Assembly (NCBI GenBank): GCA_041751995.1
Contig: JBGSHY010000039.1
Coordinates: 111,117-175,116 of the forward strand
Length of the DNA stretch: 64,000 bases
Direction: 5' to 3'
DNA from: JANMEX01 sp041751995
Lineage (GTDB): Bacteria > Pseudomonadota > Alphaproteobacteria > Rhizobiales > Rhizobiaceae
Below, piece by piece: positions 50,639 through 60,316 of the stretch. The translations under genes were made by a program, and so were the position numbers. Every line of letters starts with the position of its first letter. Position 1 is the first letter of the stretch. A model generated the notes under the pieces. It did no database searches. It worked only from the letters and a program-made list of their open reading frames with translations, and was not told where the DNA came from.

Positions 50639-50797
50639 CGTTCCTCCTCCGGTCACAGAACCGGCGCAGCCAAGGGGCCAACCGGACGAGGCTCTGATTT
50701 ATGGCCCGGGGGCGGCGAAAGCAAGACAGGGAAACCCCGCCGGACAGATTTCGATTCATCACCAGAACCGATGGATGGTCCAAAACTTTGCATTTGA

Positions 50798-50815
50798 GTG
50801 CATGGATTGATGCAC
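50798..50815. promoter_or_regulatory. 18-bp palindrome in the nadA-MFS intergenic region
   Basis: GTGCAT (50798-50803) and ATGCAC (50810-50815) form a perfect 6-bp inverted repeat with a GGATTG spacer, 31 bases before the MFS start codon and about 160 bases before nadA. Its size suits a dimeric repressor or activator site. No regulator gene is adjacent, so the binding protein is unknown. Confidence 0.4.
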
Positions 50816-50846
50816 GTAAAACCGACGTTCATATCAGGAGACCGCG

Positions 50847-52082
50847 ATGTCATCGACCGTGCAAACAAAAGCCGCCGCCAGTGACATTCCGTGGCTGATT
50901 GTTGCCGCAGGCTGCCTGATTGCACTGATGACCTTCGGGCCGCGCTCGGCAATGGGTTTTTTCCAGCTGCCGATGCTGCAGGAAACCGGCTGGGACCGCG
51001 CGACATTCGGCATGGCGATGGCGATCCAGAATTTGATGTGGGGTCTTGGCCAGCCGATTTTCGGCGCAATCGCTGACAAGTATGGCACCTGGAAAGTCCT
51101 TGCGACGTCTGCGATCCTTTATGCGAGCGGCCTGGCCTTGATGTCCATTTCCTCCGCGCCATGGATGTTGCATATGGGCGGCGGCGTTCTGGTTGGTCTT
51201 GGCATTGCCGCCGGCTCCTATGGAATCGTCCTGTCGGCGTTTGCCCGGAATGTTCCGGCGCACAAGCGCTCTCTGGTGTTTGGTTTCGGAACGGCTGCGG
51301 GATCGGCGGGCATGTTCGTGTTCGCGCCGCTCAGCCAAAGCCTGATCAACAATTACGGCTGGTCGGATTCGCTGCAGATCATGTCCTTCATGATGCTCAT
51401 CATCCCAATCCTCGCCATCCCGCTGCGCGGCAATTCCTCGTCGGGTTCATTCAAGCAGGTGGATGCCGAGCAAAGCATCAGCGACGCGCTGCGCGAGGCG
51501 TTCGGCCACCGCTCCTATGTGCTTTTGACCGGCGGCTTCTTCGTTTGCGGCTTTCAGGTCGCGTTCATCACCGCGCATTTTCCGGCCTATATCGGCGATA
51601 TCGGCATTGACGCGAAATATGCAGTCATCGGATTGGCCCTGATCGGGTTTTTCAACATCATCGGCTCGCTGGCCTCGGGCGTTATTGGCCAGCGTTATTC
51701 CAAACCGATCTTTCTGGCGATGATTTATCTTGGCCGGTCGGTCGCAGTAACCGCGTTCCTGTTGCTGCCGCAAACGCCGACAGCCGTCATCATCTTCTCC
51801 GCCGTCATGGGCCTCCTCTGGCTGTCCACTGTACCGCCAACCAATGCGCTGGTGGCGATCATGTTCGGCACCCGCCATCTCTGGCTTCTGGGCGGACTGG
51901 TGTTTTTCTCCCACCAGATCGGCTCGTTCCTCGGCATCTGGCTCGGCGGCTATTTCTTTGTGAAATACGGCTCGTATGATCCGGTGTGGTGGCTCGGCGT
52001 CGGGCTCGGCGTTTTTGCCGCCATCGTGCATTGGCCGATCAAGGAAGCACCTGTGTATCGGCCAACGCTGGCGGCAGCCTGA
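50847..52082 (+). CDS. Major facilitator superfamily transporter
   Basis: A 411-residue twelve-segment transporter. The loop 2-3 motif is FGAIADKYGTWKVLAT (about residues 72-87); the N half holds ETGWDRATFGMAMAIQNLMW, like monocarboxylate or oxalate/formate antiporter-type MFS proteins (MCT-like); the C half begins near residue 220. AGGAG lies seven bases before the ATG, a good ribosome site. Substrate unknown. It is convergent with the DUF2339 gene, with four bases between the stops, and has a palindrome 31 bases upstream. Confidence 0.87.
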   Translation: MSSTVQTKAAASDIPWLIVAAGCLIALMTFGPRSAMGFFQLPMLQETGWDRATFGMAMAIQNLMWGLGQPIFGAIADKYGTWKVLATSAILYASGLALMSISSAPWMLHMGGGVLVGLGIAAGSYGIVLSAFARNVPAHKRSLVFGFGTAAGSAGMFVFAPLSQSLINNYGWSDSLQIMSFMMLIIPILAIPLRGNSSSGSFKQVDAEQSISDALREAFGHRSYVLLTGGFFVCGFQVAFITAHFPAYIGDIGIDAKYAVIGLALIGFFNIIGSLASGVIGQRYSKPIFLAMIYLGRSVAVTAFLLLPQTPTAVIIFSAVMGLLWLSTVPPTNALVAIMFGTRHLWLLGGLVFFSHQIGSFLGIWLGGYFFVKYGSYDPVWWLGVGLGVFAAIVHWPIKEAPVYRPTLAAA

Positions 52083-52086
52083 ACCC

Positions 52087-55000
52087 TCAGGTTGCGTCAC
52101 CAACTTTGCCATCGATTTCGCTGTTTTGCGCCCCTTTTGCGAGCACACGCTGGTAAAACAGGCCAATGCCGATCAACGACAGGCCGAGCCCCATGAACGA
52201 GAAGGCGCGAAGCACACCCTGCAGCGACGACATGTCGAACAGGAAGACTTTGATCACGGTGAGCACGACCAAGCCTGCTGACAGCATGCGCAGCGGCCGC
52301 GACCTGAAGTGTACGCCTGCGGCGAGGATCAGCACGCCCGTGATCAGCCAAGCCACGGAGAAAGTGTAGTTCTCCGCCTCCGTCAGCGGCACATAAAGGC
52401 TGACCTCCTGCCCGTGATAGAAATGGCGAATGGTCAGATTGAGCCAGGCAAATGCCGAAACCCCTGCCGCAATGGAGGCCGCATAACGACTGCCATCGGC
52501 AATTGGGCCGGTTTCGCGGCGCGTATTCCACACCCAGGCCCCGAACAGCGCAGCCGGCAATACGAAACCGATTCCGATCAGGTTGAACAGCAATGACTGC
52601 CCGGTGTTTTCCCGGTGCAGAAACGGGTTGCCGAACATCAGATGGACCAGCGCAAACAGCGTAACAGCGACACCCAGAAACCATGGTGCGAGGACCATCA
52701 CATGGTTGGTATACCGGCTTCTGGCGGCCAGCCGTGCGCCCCATGCGGCCGCCATGAATACCGGCAGGTATAGCAGCAGTTCCGCACCGTATTCGAGTTC
52801 GCCGGATGCACCGTAGCTGTCCAGGCCTTTGAAAGAAATGACGCTCCCGTGGAAGGCGTGGCGCAAGGTCATGACCAGCCAGCCGGAAACAAACACGAAT
52901 GTCGAGCCGGTCAGCGCAATCAAATAATGCTGGGGCCGTTTGCCGATCGCTTCCCGCCAAATCCATGCCAGAAGCACGGCGGGAATGAAGTAGGCGACGG
53001 CAGTCAGATTGAAGACGGGCCAGTAGCCAACACCTTCGCCGGTGAACAGCGGATTGAGCAGCACAAAGTGGTGCCACAGCGCAGATATGATGCCGACATA
53101 GCTGACGATCATCGATCCCATACTGAAAACCGGGCTCGGGCTCTGCCGGTCGAGCCTGATCAGTGTGGCAGATGCCCCCAGCGCCAGAATCGTATACAGG
53201 GAATGCTCGGAAAGCGACAGCGGGCCATTACTGGACAAGACGCCATCGTTCATGCCGTGGCGGATCAGGACGGCAGCGCCGGCAAGCGTTGCCGTGACCG
53301 CGATGCCCTGCATGATCAGTGCGGGCATGCGCTCCATGAAGTTCCGCAGCGCATAGGCAGCATAGGCGAAGGCAAGCGCCGGAATTCCGTAGCCGACCAG
53401 CAGCCAGTTCAATACCGGGGTTGTCGACAGCGTCTGATAGCCGACAACCGAAGGATCGAGCGCGAACCGCATCATGGTGGCGACCGCGAAGGCGACCACC
53501 AGCCACGGGACAAGAGGATGTGTTTTATGGATCCTGTCATGGGCAAGTAACGCTGCAATCAAAGACAACGCAATGCCGGTCCATGCGGGTGTGAGAAGCA
53601 GATGGACCGCAACCGATCCAAAGGCGGCCGCGGCAGAGATGCAGAAGGCGGACGGCAGCAGCAGCCCGGTGCCCAATTCGCCTCGCCGCGCGATCAGCAG
53701 CCCAGCATAGGCAAAAGCCGCCGCCAGAACTGCGCCGGACAGTCCGTAGGCCCAATCGATATCCAGATTGGCAAAGGCCAACACCGCAATTCCATACGTG
53801 GCAAGCGGCGTCAGACTGCCGAACAAACTCCATATCAACGCTGTGATCGGCTGTTTCAGACTTTGAAGCGCCTTGTTGAATGCCGGAACGGCAACAATCA
53901 GCGCGAGCGGAATGCAGAGCGTCAGATGCTGGTATTCGTCGCTGGCGCCCGGACGTGAAGCCAAAACCATGGCGCAAAACGCCGCCAGGACTGACGGCCA
54001 CAAGGCGCCAAGCGGGAGTGCATCCTGTCACCATGCAAATGCAGACAGCATCAGCGCCGCCGCGAGCACCGTAATCCTGACCGTCTGGTCGAACTGCAAG
54101 TCACCGAGCCCCGCGACCATGCCAGCGGCAAGCAGCGCGAAGGTCATGGCAAGCGCGGATGTGACCGTCATGGCGGGAAGAGTCGGGAAGAATTTTTCGT
54201 TGCCGCCCTTGCCGAAATCGCTTTCAGATATCCAAAAAAGTCTGGCCGCGCCAAGCATCAGCGCAACGGAGAACAGCGTTGCAGTCGGATGCCCGGCAGC
54301 AGTGTGCCAGCATTCCAGAACTGTCCACGATCCCATGCCGAACAGCGCTGATGCCAAAATCCATTCGACTTTGCGAAACCTTGCAAAAGCGCCAGATGCG
54401 GCAAGCACAATGCCGAGATAGCTGAAGAACACCCAGACATTCGGACTTTGCGAACTGACCAGCGCGGGCGTAGCAAGCGAACCCAGCAGGCCAACACCAG
54501 CCAATACCGACCCGTGGATAAGGCCTAGCGCGATGATGCTGAGTGAAACGGCTGCCAGTAGCGTGAAGGCAAGCGTCGAGCCGATCATGCCGTAAATACC
54601 GTAGGCGACGTAGATGGCCGCGAACAGGATTGCGCCGCCTGCAGCGGTCAGGATTGCCGGAACCTGCGCGGCACGGTCACCTGCAAAGTCCAGTTTGATG
54701 TCGCGGCGGCGCAAGAACTCGCCGCCACCGACCGCGCCAAGACCAGACAAGGCGGCGAGCGCAACACGCAATCCGGGCGAGAAAAAGCCGCTTTCGATCG
54801 AGTAGCGCACGAGAAAAATGCCGCCAAGGGCGAAGGCAAGGCCGCCAACCCAAATGGCCCAGCGCGTGCCGAGCGCATTTTCAAAGCTTAATGCCGGTTT
54901 GACAGGTACCGAAGGTTCGTCGGTTGCGCCAAGAATGGCGGATGCAGGCGCGCTCCAGCCAATTTCTTTGTAGGCGACGCCTGAACCTTTTTCGTCGTCC

Positions 55001-55347
55001 TCTTGGAGGGCTTCAGATTTGGTCGCCTCCGCCGCCATTTCTTCGGTGACATTTTCCGGCGGCTGGGCTTTTGCCAATGTCAATTCTGCCCGCCTCTGCT
55101 TTGGCCCGGATTTCTTGTCGACCGACGAGGGTTCTGCTGCAACCGGCAAAGATATTGCTACGTCTCCCGATTTGCGCGCGGCGCCTTCTTCCGTTTTGCT
55201 TTTGGAAACGGCAGCCGACGGGTTGATGGACTCCTGCATTTGGCGCTGCAAGCCCTGAACGTCGTGTTCCAGACCGGCCACGCGCTTTTGCAGTTTCCAA
55301 AGGCGCTGGAGACCAAACAAAATCGCCGCAACAACAAGAAGTTCCAT
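52087..55347 (-). pseudogene. DUF2339 membrane protein gene interrupted by an in-frame TGA
   Basis: From the ATG at 55347 the frame runs to 52087 (1087 codons) with one internal stop, TGA at 54030-54028 (codon 440). Both halves fit one DUF2339 protein: a signal-anchor (MELLVVAAILFGLQRLWKLQ), coiled coil (QKRVAGLEHDVQGLQRQMQE), a Lys/Glu-rich linker of about 120 residues, and then about 25 hydrophobic segments spread across the stop with no frame change. The codons after the stop read Q-D-A-L-P-L-G-A-L-W-P, continuing the protein. Without the TGA the length (about 1086) is normal for the family. A later TTG at 54003 could start the second half (638 residues). Readthrough, a sequencing error, or a true pseudogene are all possible. 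An ATG at 55398 is an alternative start. Confidence 0.85.
54028..54030 (-). other. In-frame TGA within the DUF2339 frame
   Basis: Reverse-strand context is GCA TTT GCA TGG TGA CAG GAT GCA. The codon before it is TGG (Trp), so TGG to TGA by one G-to-A change, or CGA to TGA, would explain it. No stem-loop or SECIS-like structure is evident directly after it, which argues against recoding. Confidence 0.85.
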
Positions 55348-55448
55348 CGCGCCCAAACCTCGCCCGTGATTCGTATTGTCTGTGTCATTGATATGCACGA
55401 ATGACGGGACGCCGCCAGAGAGCCGCTCCGGATATAAAGCCCGGACTC

Positions 55449-56186
55449 TTATGCGGTCATTTCAAGCGCGCGAAGCGCATGGTGCTGAAATGCCGCCCGT
55501 GCTTCCGGAGGCAGGATGCCGCGCGGTTTCCAGACGTCCCGGTCGAGGAAGAAGGCGGCGAGCTTCCATGCTGCTTGTGCTGAGGGCGTGTCCAGGCCGC
55601 AGCCGGGGCGGTCTTCGAGAAATTGCGGCAGGGTCAACAGCTTGTCTGCCCACGGCTTGCCCGCCTCGCGGCACACCGCCCTGCCCGATTTGGGCGACAC
55701 ATAGATCAGGTCCTGTGTCGCTCCCGTGGCGGCGCACTCGTTGAGGTCAAGCCCGAAGCCGAGTTCTTCGAGCAGCCGCAGTTCGAACCGCGCCATGAAT
55801 TCGACCGCCAGCACGGGCTGGTCAAAATGGCTGATGATGGCAATCAGCGCCTCAAAGAGCGACGGGTGCGGATCTCGGTCTGGCAACAGGCGTAGGTGCG
55901 AGGCGAGCAGTTGCATACCGTTCAGCGCCATCTGCCTTTCCATCAACTTTGCGGCAGAAAACTCGATCGCTTCCATCGTGTATTGGCCAAGGTGTTCATC
56001 GAGCCGGGCGCGCCATGTGACAGCAACATGATTGCCGATCTGCAAGAGAGGTTGCTGCTTGGAGCTGCGCCCGCCCCTTACCAGCCCCTGATGGCGGCCA
56101 TGCTCGCGCGTCATCAGTTCGGCGATGACACTGGTCTCGCCGAGCCGCCGGGTGCCGAGTATGATTCCTTCGTCCTGCCAATCCAT
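55449..56186 (-). CDS. recO: DNA repair protein RecO
   Basis: A 245-residue recombination mediator that loads RecA on SSB-coated DNA with RecF and RecR. N-terminal OB domain: MDWQDEGIILGTRRLGETSV and LVRGGRSSKQQPLLQIGNHV (about residues 1-60); helical middle (MQLLASHLRLLPDRDPHPSLF), a zinc-like CAATGATQDLIYVS..AVCREAG segment with two of the usual four cysteines visible, and the helical end. ATG at 56186 is the family start, far inside a longer open frame. Last gene of the minus-strand run after era, with 31 bases between them. Confidence 0.93.
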   Translation of the reverse strand: MDWQDEGIILGTRRLGETSVIAELMTREHGRHQGLVRGGRSSKQQPLLQIGNHVAVTWRARLDEHLGQYTMEAIEFSAAKLMERQMALNGMQLLASHLRLLPDRDPHPSLFEALIAIISHFDQPVLAVEFMARFELRLLEELGFGLDLNECAATGATQDLIYVSPKSGRAVCREAGKPWADKLLTLPQFLEDRPGCGLDTPSAQAAWKLAAFFLDRDVWKPRGILPPEARAAFQHHALRALEMTA

Positions 56187-56217
56187 GGGATGCAGATTGC
56201 TCCAAAGGCTTGCGAAC

Positions 56218-57120
56218 TCAAGCGGTAAAGTCGAGGCCCATTTCGCGGAAGCGTTCCGGATCGTCGCCCCAGTTTTCGCGAACCTTAACGAACAGGAACA
56301 GGTGGACTTTCTGTTCAAGGATGCCGGCAAGCTCCAGCCGCGAAGCCTGCCCGATGGCCTTGATTGTCTCGCCCTTGTGGCCGAGCACAATCTTGCGCTG
56401 GCTGTCGCGCTCGACATAGATGACCTGCTGGATGCGCACGTCGCCGTTTTTCATCTCTTCCCATTTTTCGGTCTCGACATGGGAGTGGTACGGCAGTTCC
56501 TGATGCAGGCGGTCGTAGATCTTCTCGCGGGTGATTTCCGCAGCCAGATTGCGCATCGGCAAATCGGAAATCTGGTCTTCGGGATAATACCACGGCCCTT
56601 CGGGCAGAGCCGTCGCCAGCCACTTGACCAGATCCTTGCAGCCGGAGCCGTTCAAGGCCGAAATCATGAACACGCGCTCAAAATCGGCGATAGCGGAGGC
56701 GTCCTTGGCCAGATCCAGAAGTTTCGGCGGGTCGACACGGTCGACCTTGTTCAGCACCAGCACGTTGCGGTGTTTGGAGCCCTTGAGGCTTTCGAGGATT
56801 TTCCCGGCATCGCCGGCAAAGCCGCGTTCGGCGTCGACGATGAACAGAACAATGTCGGCATCCTTGGCGCCGGACCAGGCGGTCGAAATCATCGCGCGGT
56901 CAAGGCGGCGGCGCGGCGTGAATATGCCAGGCGTGTCGACCAGCACCATCTGTGTCCGGTCTTCAGTGATGATGCCGCGGATCAGCGCGCGCGTCGTCTG
57001 CACCTTGTGCGAGACGATCGAAACCTTGGTGCCGACCAGCTGGTTGACCAGCGTCGACTTGCCGGCATTGGTCGCGCCAAGCATGGCGACAAAGCCCGAG
57101 CGGGTTGGCGTATCGTTCAT
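56218..57120 (-). CDS. era: GTPase Era
   Basis: A 300-residue essential GTPase that binds 16S rRNA 3' end and assists 30S assembly. G domain: G1 GATNAGKSTLV (about residues 15-25), G3 DTPG, G4 NKVD and G5 SALNG are all visible; the C-terminal KH domain has RKIVLGHKGETIKAIG (about 235-250). The start ATG at 57120 follows the rnc stop by one base (TGAAATG) with AAGGAC upstream; a second ATG at 57135 overlaps rnc. Together with rnc it forms the classic coupled rnc-era pair. Confidence 0.96.
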   Translation of the reverse strand: MNDTPTRSGFVAMLGATNAGKSTLVNQLVGTKVSIVSHKVQTTRALIRGIITEDRTQMVLVDTPGIFTPRRRLDRAMISTAWSGAKDADIVLFIVDAERGFAGDAGKILESLKGSKHRNVLVLNKVDRVDPPKLLDLAKDASAIADFERVFMISALNGSGCKDLVKWLATALPEGPWYYPEDQISDLPMRNLAAEITREKIYDRLHQELPYHSHVETEKWEEMKNGDVRIQQVIYVERDSQRKIVLGHKGETIKAIGQASRLELAGILEQKVHLFLFVKVRENWGDDPERFREMGLDFTA

Positions 57121-57121
57121 T

Positions 57122-57829
57122 TCAGTGTCCTTCATCGGCCCATACGCCGCGTTTGACCAGAAAGCGGGTCGCCGCGTCCTGTTCGGCAAGGCGCTTGGAG
57201 CGACCCTCGCCCTTTTCATCCGGATAGGTTCCTGATGCGACACTTACCACAAAATGCGGCTCATGGTCCGGGCCTTCGCGGCTTACGATTTTATAGACAG
57301 GAGCGGATGCGCCGTCGCGGTGCGCCCATTCCTGCATTTCGGTCTTGGGGTCGCGGCGCGGTGCCGTCGAGCCCGAAACGCGCGAGGCCCAATGACGTTT
57401 CACGAAGACGCGCGCAGCATCCAGACCTCCGTCCTGATAGAGCGAGGCGATCAGTGCCTCGACCACATCGGCGCGGACATTGATGTGGCGCTTGTCACCA
57501 GGGTCGCCAAGGTCGGAACCGGCGCGGATCAGTTTCGGCAGGCCGGTCTCGAAGGCGATTTCCGAGCAGGTCTTGGCGTCGACCAACTGGTTGAAACGCA
57601 GCGACAGTTCACCCTCGTCCGCCTCCGGATAGGCGGCGAACAGAAGTTCCGCGACCACAAGTCCGAGAACGCGGTCACCCAGAAATTCGAGCCGTTCGTA
57701 GTTCGCCTTGGATTGCGATCGCGCGCTGGAATGCGTCAGCGCGCGGTCGAGGCGTTCGACGTCCTTGAATCCATGTCCAGTCTTGTCCAGCGCCCAGGCA
57801 GCGATGGTTTTTTGGCGGTCGCCACCCAT
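57122..57829 (-). CDS. rnc: Ribonuclease III
   Basis: A 235-residue dsRNA endonuclease for rRNA and mRNA processing. Catalytic signature YERLEFLGDRVLGLVVAELL (about residues 44-63); Glu/Asp pair at INVRADVVEALIASLYQDGG (about 113-132); C-terminal dsRBD with PKTEMQEWAHRDGASAPVY and the end motif GRSKRLAEQDAATRFLVKR. ATG at 57829 overlaps the lepB stop by one base (TGATG). The ORF could start upstream at 57883, but MGGDRQKTIAAWALDK is the usual start. Confidence 0.96.
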   Translation of the reverse strand: MGGDRQKTIAAWALDKTGHGFKDVERLDRALTHSSARSQSKANYERLEFLGDRVLGLVVAELLFAAYPEADEGELSLRFNQLVDAKTCSEIAFETGLPKLIRAGSDLGDPGDKRHINVRADVVEALIASLYQDGGLDAARVFVKRHWASRVSGSTAPRRDPKTEMQEWAHRDGASAPVYKIVSREGPDHEPHFVVSVASGTYPDEKGEGRSKRLAEQDAATRFLVKRGVWADEGH

Positions 57830-58581
57830 CAATCGACCCAGTTGAAGAACCGGCCAAAGCGCAGGTTCGTCGGCCAGGTCCACAGTTCAAGCGCGCTGTG
57901 CCCGCCGCCGATGGAGAAGAAAATGATGTTGGCGCGGCCAACCAGGTTTTCAAACGGCACCATGCCGACTTCAAACCGGCTGTCGTTGGAATTGTCTCGG
58001 TTGTCGCCCATCATGAAATAATGACCGTCCGGAACAATGAATTCGCGCGTGTTGTCGGCAAGCGTTTCCGGATCAATATCGAGCGTGTCAAAGTTGACGC
58101 CGTTCGGCAGGGTCTCGTGATAGACATCGACCGGGCGCTGCACTTCGGTGACGTCGAAATTGTCGATGACGCCGGTCTTCTCGCGCTTGACGCCTTCGCC
58201 ATTGATGGTCAGCACGCCGCCGATCATCTGGATCTTGTCGCCCGGCAGGCCGATGACGCGCTTGATGTAATCGATCTTCGGATCTTTCGGGAATTTGAAG
58301 ACCAGCACATCGCCGCGCTGCGGTTCAGCCGACCAGATGCGTCCGGCAAACAGGTTCGGCGAGAACGGGAACGAATGTTTCGAATAGCCGTAGGCGTATT
58401 TCGAGACGAACAGATAATCGCCTTCCAGCAGCGTCGGGCGCATCGAGCCTGACGGGATGTTGAACGGCTGGAATAGGAAGCTGCGGATCACCAGCGCCAG
58501 CAACAGCGCCTGAACGATCACGCTGATCGTTTCGCCAATGCCGCCGGAGCTTTTTGTCTTTTCGCTTTGGGCCACGCTCAT
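57829..58581 (-). CDS. lepB: Signal peptidase I
   Basis: A 250-residue membrane-anchored serine/lysine protease that cleaves Sec signal peptides. One N-terminal anchor segment (VIVQALLLALVIRSFLFQPF, about residues 21-40), box B FNIPSGSMRPTLLEGDYLFV with the catalytic Ser (about 40-59), box D DPKIDYIKRVIGLPGDKI with the Lys (about 101-118), and box E MMGDNRDNSNDSR (about 196-208). GAGGAAGAT lies directly before the ATG. First gene of lepB-rnc-era-recO; acpS is 74 bases upstream on the same strand. Confidence 0.95.
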   Translation of the reverse strand: MSVAQSEKTKSSGGIGETISVIVQALLLALVIRSFLFQPFNIPSGSMRPTLLEGDYLFVSKYAYGYSKHSFPFSPNLFAGRIWSAEPQRGDVLVFKFPKDPKIDYIKRVIGLPGDKIQMIGGVLTINGEGVKREKTGVIDNFDVTEVQRPVDVYHETLPNGVNFDTLDIDPETLADNTREFIVPDGHYFMMGDNRDNSNDSRFEVGMVPFENLVGRANIIFFSIGGGHSALELWTWPTNLRFGRFFNWVD

Positions 58582-58655
58582 ATCTTCCTCTTTCGGGTCA
58601 AACGCCTCTTAGTCGATTGCCATCAGTGGGGCAACCGCCTCCAAGTCGTTCGAAA

Positions 58656-59066
58656 TCATGTCGATTGCGTGGCTGGAATGGCCTCGATAATCACGAAAGC
58701 CTGGGCCAATGGATAGTCGTCCGTGATGGTCAGGTGCAAGACAGCGTCGTGACCTTCCGGCATCATCGCGCGAAGCCGGTCGCTTGCGCCGCCGGTCAGC
58801 TTCATCGTCGGCTTGCCGCTGGGCAGGTTGATGACGCCCATGTCCTTCCAGAACACGCCATGTGAAATGCCGGTTCCAAGCGCCTTGGAACAGGCTTCCT
58901 TGGCGGCAAACCGCTTGGCGTAGGACGCGGCGCGCTGGTGGCGTGCATCGGACTTGCGCTGTTCGACCTCGGTGAACAGGCGTTGGGTGAAGCGATCACC
59001 ATAGCGCTCGAGTGATTTCTCAATCCGGCGGATATCGATCAGGTCGCTGCCGAGGCCAATGATCAT
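58656..59066 (-). CDS. acpS: Holo-acyl-carrier-protein synthase
   Basis: A 136-residue phosphopantetheinyl transferase that activates acyl carrier protein. IIGLGSDLIDIRRIEKSL (residues 2-19) has the Mg-binding Asp, and YAKRFAAKEACSKALGTGI (about 50-68) is the second conserved segment with the catalytic Glu and Lys. The ATG at 59066 overlaps the DUF2062 stop in an ATGA arrangement, coupling the two. The long open frame to 59216 is a shadow extension with no family match. Confidence 0.95.
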   Translation of the reverse strand: MIIGLGSDLIDIRRIEKSLERYGDRFTQRLFTEVEQRKSDARHQRAASYAKRFAAKEACSKALGTGISHGVFWKDMGVINLPSGKPTMKLTGGASDRLRAMMPEGHDAVLHLTITDDYPLAQAFVIIEAIPATQST

Positions 59067-59620
59067 GGCAACATGACTTTTCGGGCTTCCATGCGCCTGT
59101 GCCGTGCCAAGGCGAATCCGGAAGCAGCGTTGAGGACCAGAACATAGGCGACAATGCCAAATGCTGCACCCAGCAGGACCGAACCGGCCAGCAGCGGCTT
59201 CAGCACCGGCTGCCACATGGAGCCGAATTCAAGGTGCATCAGCTTTGCGCCGATGACGTGAAATGGAACATGCAGTTCGCCGCCGCCGCCGAACAGTGTC
59301 GTGCCGATCTTGTATTCGCCCGCGAACATCAACGGTATGGTCAGCGGGTTGGCCGCCGCCGTACCGAAAGCTGCAGCGATCAAATTTCCGCCCAGCCCCC
59401 AGGCCAGAAGCAAGGCCATCAAAATGTGCAGGCCAAGCGCCGGAGAAAAGGCCGCAAAAATGCCGGCTGCAAAACCTGCGGCCAGCGCATGCGGCGTGGC
59501 ACGTATCCGCAGAATCCGCTTTCCATAGTAGCGGAGCGAGCGAAGATAGGATTTGCGCGGCCAGACCAGCCTTTTCAAGCTGCTGAACCACCCTCTATGG
59601 TGTCGCGAATCCAAAATCAT
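59063..59620 (-). CDS. DUF2062 domain membrane protein
   Basis: A 185-residue inner-membrane protein: basic N terminus (LKRLVWPRKSYLRSLRYYGK, residues about 13-32), ATPHALAAGFAAGIFAAFSP and AFGTAAANPLTIPLMFAGEY (the DUF2062 core), and a C-terminal membrane segment. Function unknown; the gene is a regular neighbour of acpS and rsh in Rhizobiales. Start ATG 59620; a TTG at 59644 would add eight residues. Overlaps acpS by four bases. Confidence 0.87.
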   Translation of the reverse strand: MILDSRHHRGWFSSLKRLVWPRKSYLRSLRYYGKRILRIRATPHALAAGFAAGIFAAFSPALGLHILMALLLAWGLGGNLIAAAFGTAAANPLTIPLMFAGEYKIGTTLFGGGGELHVPFHVIGAKLMHLEFGSMWQPVLKPLLAGSVLLGAAFGIVAYVLVLNAASGFALARHRRMEARKVMLP

Positions 59621-59713
59621 GGTGTGATATGCGGCCTGAAACAATGTGAAGCGGCCAATTTGCCGCTGCGGCCTATGTAGACAATCCGAAGGCCGATTTA
59701 CAGCCGTAATGCG

Positions 59714-60295
59714 TCAAATATTGCGGCTGCCGGGCTTAATTGCGGGGATAGCTGCCAGTTCCGGCGGCAATTGGTCCGCCGGATAGGCCGGAACCTCGTA
59801 CTGCGCCAACGCAACCAGTGGCGCACCGACGTTTGCCTTGCCAGCCGAGCGGTCAATGATGCATGCGGCAGCAACGACTTCCGCGCCAAGCTTCGTCAGG
59901 CAATCAATGGTTTCGCGGATCGACAGACCGGTGGTGACGATGTCTTCGACAATGACCACGCGTGCGCCTTTTTCAATCTCAAACCGCCGCAGCCGGAACT
60001 CGCCGCCTTCGCGTTCTACCCAGATAGCGGGGACGCCAAGATGGCGCGATGTCTCATAGGCCGGGATCAGACCGCCGATGGCCGGGCCGACCACATAGTC
60101 GATCTTGCCGGGGACCTTTTCACGGATGAGTTCTGACAGCGACTTGCACAGCTTTTCGGTCTTGTCGGCATGCATGAACACGCGCGCCTTTTGCAGGAAC
60201 ACCGGCGAGCGCAGTCCGGAGGTCAAAATGAAATGCCCATGCAGGATAGCCCCTGCCGAGCGGAATATTTCGAGCACTTCATCGACGGTCATCAT
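59714..60295 (-). CDS. pyrE: Orotate phosphoribosyltransferase
   Basis: A 193-residue type I PRTase; attaches PRPP ribose phosphate to orotate in pyrimidine synthesis. FILTSGLRSPVFLQKARVFM begins the hood region, GPAIGGLIPAYE (about residues 69-80) and the PRPP motif VVIVEDIVTTGLSIRETID (about 113-131) with the Glu-Asp pair are complete. Start ATG 60295 or the next ATG at 60292. It is between DUF2062 and rsh on the same strand, 21 bases after the rsh stop. Confidence 0.95.
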   Translation of the reverse strand: MMTVDEVLEIFRSAGAILHGHFILTSGLRSPVFLQKARVFMHADKTEKLCKSLSELIREKVPGKIDYVVGPAIGGLIPAYETSRHLGVPAIWVEREGGEFRLRRFEIEKGARVVIVEDIVTTGLSIRETIDCLTKLGAEVVAAACIIDRSAGKANVGAPLVALAQYEVPAYPADQLPPELAAIPAIKPGSRNI

Positions 60296-60316
60296 GGAAA
60301 TCCCAAATTGGCTTAC

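Noticed and set aside
48512..50797. A 761-codon open frame on the plus strand
   Set aside because: Antisense to nadB and nadA. No ribosome site and no domain; composition is a mirror of the coding strand.
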